From contig OY856186.1 of assembly GCA_963693315.1 (NCBI GenBank), forward strand, positions 131,157,930 to 131,221,929: a DNA stretch of 64,000 nt, given 5' to 3'. Under the pieces are notes generated by a model that saw nothing but the letters and a program-made list of their open reading frames with translations, ran no database searches and was not told the DNA's origin. The translations under genes were made by a program, and so were the position numbers. This DNA is from Diogma glabrata (Eukaryota > Arthropoda > Insecta > Diptera > Cylindrotomidae). Shown here in pieces: positions 57,138-64,000 of this stretch. Positions within the stretch are counted from its first letter, which is position 1; each line of letters starts with the position of its first letter.

Positions 57138-59208
57138 TTTTTTTTTTTAATAAAATGTGTTGTGTAATAGGGCTTAGAATATGTGTCACAAAAACACATA
57201 AATACCGTTTCAGACCTAGGTCTAGACCTGGGTCCCACAACAACTGGCGTTCGAAGGTGTAGATTAACGTTTTTTTTAAACTTCTATTGGTTGAAGCCAC
57301 CTGAGACTAAGTGTTCCAGCAAACTATTCCATTTGTACGCAGTTCGGACAAAGAAGTCTCTCTGCGATCTGCCGGTATGACAGCGCGGGATGTTTACCGT
57401 TTCACCGGTTGCGGCAGCCGATTGCCGAGTGGAACGGGGGTAAGAATAAGTTTGAGGCATGATGCCGCTGATTTCATCTGAGCACTGCTGATGACGATAT
57501 TTGTAAAAAACAACGAGGTCAGCAACAGTGCGACGATGTTGTAGGGAATCAAGTTTTGATGTCAAAGTTCGATCACTCACAATTCGTATAGCTCGCTTTT
57601 GAACAGACTCCAAGAGGGCCAAGATGGAAACAGAGGCAGCACCCAAAACTTGACAGCAGTACTCCATACAGGGACGAATATAGGACTTATAAACTTGGAG
57701 CAATTGGTATGGAGTGAAAATTTTTTTGCGTCTATTTAGGAGGCCGAGTTTTTTAGATGCGCTTTTTGCCATCGCCATTACATGATCGTTCCAGAGTAGG
57801 TCATTTGAAACTGTGACACCCAATAAACGAATGTTTTTACATTCACCTATTGGTTCATCACACATACTAAATAAAATATCTTTGGGGAGCTCGGTCTTTA
57901 ATCTGGAAACAATCAACAGCTGTGTTTTGGTAGAGTTGAAATTGACAAGGTTTTGGTCACCCCAGTCGGCGAGTTTATTCACGTCTTTGTTCACGTTTAT
58001 GGCAGCGTCTCTCCGGGCAGGATTAATTCGTTCGTGCATTTTACCTTTTGAAGGAAGGGGCTCAAACGACTTGTGCAGAGTACTATCATCTGCAAAACTA
58101 TTTATTGGGTTGCTGGTGATTTTCAACAATTCGTTGATATAAATCAAAAATAGGGTTGGGGACAATACTGAGCCTTGGGGTACACCAGCGTTAATTAGTT
58201 TAGACTCAGAAGAAAATCCGTCTAAGGTTACCAAAATGTATCGGTTGGATAGAAAATTTTGAATCAGCTTCACAACATTGAGATGGAAACCGTACGCAAC
58301 GAGCTTGTTGATCAAGTTGGCATGCCAGACTCGATCGAATGCCTTGGAGATGTCTAAAGCGATAACGTATGTTTCACCACCTATATCAACTATGCTGTTC
58401 CAGCAATGCGCTACATAGTTTAATGGATCGGTAGTTGATCTTTTGTTTCAAAAACCGTATTGGCTGTCGGATATTAAATGATTTACTTCCAGAAATTTTG
58501 AAATGTGTGTATTAATATAATGCTCGTAGACTTTGGATAGGACCGATAGTAAAGCTATTGGCCTATAATTTGAGATATCGGATTTTGGTCTTTTTTTGGG
58601 GACGGGCTGGACATTGGCCAACTTCCAGCACGAGGAAAATATACCAGATTTGTAGGATTGGTAGCATATTTTAGTCAAAGTTGGTGCAAGTTCTTTGGAA
58701 AAGGTTTTTAAAATGATGGGTGGAATATTGTCCATTCCGGAGGCTTTGTTGATGTTTAACCCCTTTAAAAGTTTAGCGACTATTTTGGGTTTGAAGTGAA
58801 GTTCATTCATATTAACTCCTGAAGACTGGATTTGGGGCATTTCTTTAGGAGTTTCCAAAACAGTGGAGTTCAGAGCAAAGCGTTCAGCGAACAAGTTAGC
58901 TTTTCTTGCGGGATCATTAACGATTAAATCACCATCAATAATAGGGGGAATAGAAAATTTTGTACCAGAATTTAAAGAATTAATGGCACTGTAGAAACTC
59001 TTGTCAGAAACAGACATAGACGTAAGTTTTGAGGCTTTCGCTCTGTCAATTTCGGACTTTTCGTTTGAGATAATCTGGTCAGATATTTTGTTGGCCTTTA
59101 GATATTGGGATCGATTAGTGGGAGTTTTGTTATGAATCCAAATATTAAATGATCTACGTTTGTTTCTAAGTGCCGTTTTGGCAGCTTTCAAATACAAGTA
59201 TTTTTGTT
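57138..59208 (-). mobile_element. LINE-K copy D: 5'-truncated, nearly open RT
   Basis: Read leftwards from about 59208 (AACAAAAATACTTG, truncated in the linker), the coding frame has RNKRRSFNIWIHNKT, NKASGMDNIPPIILK, ISNYRPIALLSVLSK, FDRVWH, NAGVPQGSVLSP, NSFADDSTL and RRTVADLVVFYKY. The frame stays in phase but has one TGA at 58448-58450, where other copies have CGA (a CpG-type change). A premature end occurs at 57284 (FNQ). The 3' UTR hairpin and a poly(T) on the + strand (57138-57149) mark the tail. It is close to copy B in sequence. Confidence 0.88.
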
Positions 59209-59339
59209 AAGATATGTATTACAAAACTAACACGAAACATCAATACGTTGTCGGAAAATTATAACAGAACTTATAAATTAACATAATTTAGTGAAAAGAT
59301 TATACAATAAGCAAACTACTCAAAAACCCCTCCATTTAG

Positions 59340-60090
59340 CGTTTCGAGAAAATATTTCAAAATCACAAATCCATATTTCTTTCAAAATTCCAAAAATATT
59401 GTAAAGATTAAATGAAATCAATAATCCAAACTTTTTTCAAAAAAATATCTAAAAATATTTCAAAAATTATTACAAAATAAAAGATTAAAACTTTTTTCAA
59501 AAACTCTAAAAATATTGCATAAATTATAACAAAATCAAAAATTGTAACTTTTTCCAAAAATTCTTATAAAATCAAAAATTGAAAGTTTTAAATTCTAAAA
59601 TTATATATAAAATTCAAAAATTCTATTTTTTTCACAAATCTAAAAATATTCCAAAAATTAGAATAAAATCAAAAATTTAAGCTTATTCTAAATGCTAATA
59701 ATTACTAAATTCTAATAAAATTCAAAGTTTTTCCACAATTATAATAAAATCAGAAATTTAAAATTTTTCAAAATTCTAAAAATATTCCAAAAATTCTTAC
59801 AAAATCAAAAAATGAAGCTTTTTTCAAAATTCTTAAAATATATATAAAATTTAGAATTTTTTTTCTAAAAATATTCCAAAAATTAGAAAAAAATCAATCT
59901 TTTCTATCTATATCAAAAATTGAAACTTTTTCCAAAATTATAAAAATTATAATAAAATCAAAAATTTAAAGTTTTTCAAAATTTTAAATATATTCCGAAA
60001 ATTCTTACAAAATCAAAAATTGAAACTTTTCCAAAATTCCAAAAATATTTAAAAAACTATAACAAATTCAAAAATTTCCATGTTCAATTA
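59340..60090. repeat. AT-rich degenerate minisatellite
   Basis: Irregular repeats of AAAATATTCCAAAAATT, ACAAAATCAAAAATTGAAA and CTTTTTCAAAATTC in alternating order with a loose period of about 60-75 bp. No coding potential is seen. Confidence 0.65.
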
Positions 60091-60119
60091 TATTTACGTA
60101 AACAAACAGCTAAATTTTT

Positions 60120-60745
60120 TTTTCCAAAAATTATCTACAAAAATAAATGAACTCATTTCTTTGACACACTTGACAATATTTTTTTGACAAATTTATAATG
60201 CAATAAAATTCTCAATAATAATAATTTCATGTTCATTACAAATTTCATTTCATACAAATAACAAATTTTATTTTTTTCTAAAAAATAAATGAAAATCTTT
60301 CTTTTGACACACTTGACATTATTTTTTTGACTAACTTATAATTCTCAATAATAATAATAAAATTTCATGTCGTAAAAATAATTAATTTTATTTTTCCAAA
60401 AACTTGGGGACAAAAATAAATAAAAATCTTTCTTTTGACACACTTGACAACATTTTTTTGACCTACTTATAATGCCATAATTCTCAATAGTGATAATAAA
60501 ATTTCATTTCAAACAAATAATTAATTTTATTTTTTTCCAAAAGTGGTAAAGAAATCAATAAAAATCATTCTTTTGAACATTTTTTAGACAAACTTGACAA
60601 CATTTTTTTGTCAAACTTATAAAACCCTAATTCTCTATAATAATAATAAATTCCTATCATACAAATAATTAATTTTATTTTTTTACAAAAAATTGGGTAA
60701 AAAAATAAATAAAAATCTTTCTTTTGACAAACTTATAATGCAGTA
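60120..60745. repeat. Tandem repeat with a period of about 131-151 bp, five units
   Basis: The phrase TTGACACACTTGACA (or a close variant) occurs at about 60161, 60304, 60435, 60586 and 60724. Each is followed by TTTTTTTGAC, CTTATAATGC, AATAATAATAAAATTTCAT and TTAATTTTATTTTT. The unit is clearly different from the array just upstream. Confidence 0.75.
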
Positions 60746-60899
60746 GTCTAGATTTTGGTCTCACATACCAATCTCGACCATCAAGATTTCTCCAAATTCA
60801 ATGTTCCTACTCGTAATCACTTAAAATGAATGTTTTATAAGCAAAAAATATGCGATTTTCCTTGTTTTGACACACTTGACGATTTTTTTGACACACTTC

Positions 60900-61250
60900 C
60901 GGTACAGTTATCGAACACATCGTCCTTTCGGCTCTTTCCATTGAATAAACCTGTTTTTAGGAAAAAAATTTTTGAAATCCGTCCAGCGGCTTTCTAGATT
61001 TCGTCGGTTGTGACGGACGGCCGACAGACAGACATACATTTTTTTTTTGCTTGTTTAGAATCAGTAGGTCCTAAAACGTCGAGAAATGCCAAAAAAGTGG
61101 GGGTAAGAATTTCACTTTTTGCTGATGAATGTAATACTTAGGTCTTTCAGACCGATTTAAAAATTTAACATTATGTTAAAAAGAAGAAAGCATAATTAAA
61201 AATTTTATTGAAAATCTATGTAGCACAAGATCTGGTTTTGCTTCGAATTT
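60900..61250. other. Spacer with a GACAGACAGACAT motif
   Basis: AAATCCGTCCAGCGGCTTTC followed by ACGGACGGCCGACAGACAGA resembles the conserved phrase found at the ends of some arthropod repeats. The 54-57 kb array ends in a similar ACACACAGACGTACACC. No gene is seen. Confidence 0.35.
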
Positions 61251-61689
61251 TCCTCACGGTCGGTAATACTATACGGTATTACTATACCAGCCGATTTCTA
61301 TCTTAGTATAGATTCCCGTTAGCATGATTCTTTTTAGGTACTGCCGATTCACGAAAAAGACTTCCTAGAGTTTGCTTCTTGTCCACTACAGTTAGTTCAT
61401 TGATATAATGTAAATATATGGGGCATTCCACGTGAACAGGAATAAATAAAAAATTATGTTTCTCAAAACTTTGGGGATTGATAGTACTCCAACAGAAAAC
61501 AACTCCTTTCCGTCAGTGACAGTCACAAATATTAAAATTTTTTCTAGAACGATAAAAGCCTTAATTTTGTAGACAATTTAAGAAATATAAGAATATAAGA
61601 AAATAAAAAATATAAGAAATAAAAACAAATTAGCAAGTTAAAAGTAAAGCAGATAACCAAACAGTACGCCCTTGCTAGATTGGGTGTGC

Positions 61690-61860
61690 TTCTGTTGAAT
61701 AATTAAAGTTCATCCCCTAGCACTTCTAACATAACATCTGGGCTATGAATTACTCACTGCAATTACCATTGGTATATGATACCTCACGTTAACTCATGTA
61801 CCAAAGACTAGAGTACGTGGGTGGGTGGTCACAGTTATAAATCAAAATGATCTCATGTTT
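61690..61860. repeat. Second copy of the dispersed repeat also found in hAT-A2
   Basis: Reads TTCATCC, GAATTACTCACTGCAATTACC, GGTATATGATACCTCACGTT and GAGTACGTGGG in the same order as the reverse complement of about 47620-47800. Boundaries and class are unknown. Confidence 0.5.
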
Positions 61861-62110
61861 TCATTTTCATGTATTGTGTCTAAAATAATTTCTCATTCCC
61901 CGTTCTAGTTATCAGTCGATTGTAACAGAAATAAGTAAACAGATGTCGTGTGGTTACACTGACATAATTGCATATAAATGGAGTGATGAGTGTGATTTAA
62001 AAAAATTTCTCACATTTTATTATCTCTTCATTTTAAATTGAGCTATAGACAGCAAAAGAAAATGTCTGTTCTGTCTTGTACCACCTATGCAACTGCATAT
62101 TCTATAGGGC

Positions 62111-62680
62111 GTGATAAATCGTATTCAACATTACGTACATCGAACGGAACGATTGGGAGACAAGGAGGAAATTGCTCAGTGCTCACAACCGAAATTTTAG
62201 CACCAAGTATCTGACCACGGCTTATGACGGCGTTAACTCTTTGCTTCTTCGACCGGCAGGAGTAGTCAGAAGATGGGATAAGCCAGTTTTAAGGAATTTG
62301 GATTCTTATCAGGAACATATAGGAAGATCAACTCCTTTGCAGCTGGAACCAGCGTTGCAAGCTAATAATATGTTTAATGATCCAACGTTAGCTCAATGTT
62401 AGGGCATAACCAATACCAGCACCAGTAGTACAGCATGAAGGATATCAACATTTTCGGGACTTGAGTCAATTTCAATCTTCCAGGAAAACTGAACAACAAA
62501 GGATTAGTGAAAGCCGACTAACACTTGAATACCGAACCCGATCTATCTTGACGGAAGTAATAGACACACTTTCACTAATTCAAAAACATTCCTGTCAAAT
62601 TTTTCGTATTGCTCGGCGATATATTTGTATAGCTCGGCAATACTGCCGGTATTGCAACTAATGGCTGTTGATTTTTTTGA
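62111..62680 (+). pseudogene. Unidentified protein-like fragment with a frameshift
   Basis: From about 62120 to 62402 one frame reads a protein-like text of normal composition (ERNDWETRRKLLSAHNRNF, GVNSLLLRPAGVVRRWDK, ALQANNMFNDPTLAQ). It stops at 62400-62402. One frame over, the text continues from 62410 (PIPAPVVQHEGYQHFRD, then TEQQRISESRLTLEY) to 62659. The join in register suggests one decayed coding sequence of at least 170 residues. I do not recognise it. It is not obviously an RT, integrase or transposase. A virus-derived capsid or nucleoprotein fragment, or a host gene, is possible. Confidence 0.4.
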
Positions 62681-63087
62681 TTGATCGAAAATATTAAACA
62701 TTGCCCGGCAACTATTTCGATTTTTGTTGTTGTTTTTTATTGAAATTGAGAATGTAGTTCGTTTTGAAGATTTGTAAATGTGCAAACAAAATTATTTTTT
62801 ATATAAAAATTTTTTTTTATATAAAAATTTGGTTTAATTAGATGGTTGGTAAGATAAAAGGTATATGAATTTGTGTATTGTTTTTGGTGTTTTAAAATAA
62901 GAAAAAAAAGGAAATTATTTCTATTCAGATATTATGGTTAATTAATGATTGATGAAAGATGGGTCAACAATATTTTTTTTTTGTTGTTATGATTGTAATT
63001 CTGTTTTGAGAACGAGTGAACTTATTTTTGTTTATAAATCGTTAAGTTTTATAGTATTTTGAATGGAGAATAAATTTGATGGTTTTT

Positions 63088-63335
63088 ACGCCTCTTTGTA
63101 AATTTGATATATTTTAAAGTAAGGCTAGAGCTATATTTAAAAAAAAAAGTTAAAATTTAATTAATTTTAAAATTTTTTGTTAATGAAAGTTGTTTGAAAA
63201 AAGGAAGAAAAATTTAAATTTCAGTCGTACTAAAATTCTTTAAAATTAAATATCTCAAGAAGAAAAATTAACGCCTCTGATTTAATTTGATATATTTTAG
63301 AGTAAGGATAGAACTATTTTCAGAAAAAAAATTTA
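63088..63335. repeat. Pair of direct repeats of about 60 bp
   Basis: ACGCCTCT..AATTTGATATATTTTAAAGTAAGGC (from 63088) recurs from 63271 with a few changes (..TTTTAGAGTAAGGA). The stretch between 62680 and 63540 holds no gene that I can see. Confidence 0.6.
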
Positions 63336-63565
63336 TTAAATTGCAATTGATCTACAACCCTAGCGCCATCTTTAAAAAAGTTTTTTTAATATTTTTATTT
63401 GAAAATTAACTATAAAAACAATTTATTAATTTTTTTTCAAAGGACTAACTAATCATCTATCAAACAAAAAAAAGTTTGATGGAATCGGTTGTAACGAATA
63501 TCGAAGTTTTATAAAACTATTTATTTTAATTTATTTTATTTTTATGCCGAGATAGCTAAAAAAAG

Positions 63566-63938
63566 CTATGTACATAATTCTTTGGTTGGATGTCTGACAC
63601 AACCATCAATATCAACACCAAAATTTCTTATTCCAAATAAACATGTTGCCGATCTTTCCATTTTCAATAGAGAATTTCCTCTAGTTGTTTTTACTTCGTT
63701 GCATTCGTCACACCATCCTTTAAGTGTAACAAATGCTCCACCATTTTTAAATTCTCGTAATATTTTATCAATAGTTTCATTACAATCTCCAAATGCTGGA
63801 TTAAGTTCAATAATTCCTTGAGTGACATTATCATTTTTACGAAAACAGACATTTCTGGATGTCTTAATAGTTGTGTAAGTACATTTGGTCGAATTAACCC
63901 CACTTGCTGACCATCAACAACAATGAATGGACGACATT
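63566..63938 (-). pseudogene. DUF4743/NUDIX-family exon, frameshifted and cut short
   Basis: Read leftwards after an acceptor-like TTTAATTATGCAG (63951-63939): CRPFIVVDGQQVGLIRPNV, then, after a one-base shift near 63855, NVTQGIIELNPAFGDCNETI, GGAFVTLKGW, MERSATCLFGIRNFGVDI and GCVRHPTKELC. This order matches the N-terminal DUF4743 domain of the NUDIX hydrolase family related to yeast YJR142W (compare ...LRGWREE..., MERAA..LFG...YG.H.NGYV). A TAG at 63566-63568 falls where the family has Trp. The catalytic NUDIX box expected to the left is absent from 62.7-63.5 kb. It is probably a pseudogene, though a distant exon cannot be excluded. Confidence 0.6.
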
Positions 63939-64000
63939 CTGCATAATTAAAACCCGTTAAATAGAAACAATTAAATTTTTGTGCTTACTTTAAAAAAATC

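Overview
This window looks like AT-rich nuclear DNA from an arthropod, most probably an insect. There is no operon-like gene packing and no ribosome-binding sites. Nearly every recognisable coding stretch belongs to a transposable element family typical of arthropods: CR1/Jockey-group and LOA/I-group LINEs, Ty3/Gypsy, hAT, PIF/Harbinger and MITEs. I cannot name the species. No intact host gene is visible. One decayed DUF4743/NUDIX-type exon lies at the right edge, and two protein-like fragments (29.2 kb and 62.1 kb) could not be assigned.

Layout. 1-1610 (-): endonuclease/RT part of a LINE running off the left edge. 2.9-4.9 kb (+): a dead PIF/Harbinger transposase split by a 1085-bp hAT element (hAT-D). 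5.2-12.0 kb (-): a CR1/Jockey-group LINE (LINE-2). Its PHD-finger ORF1 is split by a 2.5-kb hAT (hAT-B), which holds a MITE, which holds a second MITE. 12.3-14.3 kb (-): a dead Gypsy pol (Gypsy-2). 15.8-24.4 kb (+): a LOA/I-group LINE with 12-bp target duplications and DUF4780 ORF1, endonuclease, RT and RNase H parts. It is split by a 3.8-kb hAT (hAT-A1) and a truncated LINE-K. 26.3-27.1 kb: a 104-bp tandem array. 29.5-37.7 kb: an 8.2-kb composite hAT (hAT-C) that interrupts an unknown ORF and carries a young, apparently complete Gypsy element (Gypsy-1, 31235-36692) plus two MITEs. 38.6-38.9 kb: an orphan LTR with primer-binding site. 39.8-49.95 kb (+): a LINE-K element (parts A and C) split by another LINE-K (copy B) and by a second hAT-A copy (hAT-A2). 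50-54 kb: Gypsy and LINE-K fossils, then AT-rich DNA without genes. 54.2-56.8 kb: a tandem array with a unit of about 612 bp. 57.1-59.2 kb (-): another LINE-K. 59.3-60.7 kb: AT-rich minisatellites. 62.1-64 kb: an unknown protein fragment and the DUF4743/NUDIX remnant.

The sequence gives a relative insertion order. Four hAT insertions (hAT-D, B, C and A2) are proved by 8-bp duplications and matching terminal repeats. Removing hAT-B restores the LINE-2 ORF1 reading frame. The freshest elements are Gypsy-1 (LTRs differ at about 3 of 346 positions by eye, gag and pol open) and LINE-K copy B (763 codons open). I found no convincing new defence or metabolic system. The best leads are the nested-insertion record, the two unassigned protein fragments, a foldback at the LOA 5' junction, a shared hairpin at LINE-K 3' ends, and a MITE family that appears to sit at TATA targets. 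All calls are from reading the sequence; no database search was run.
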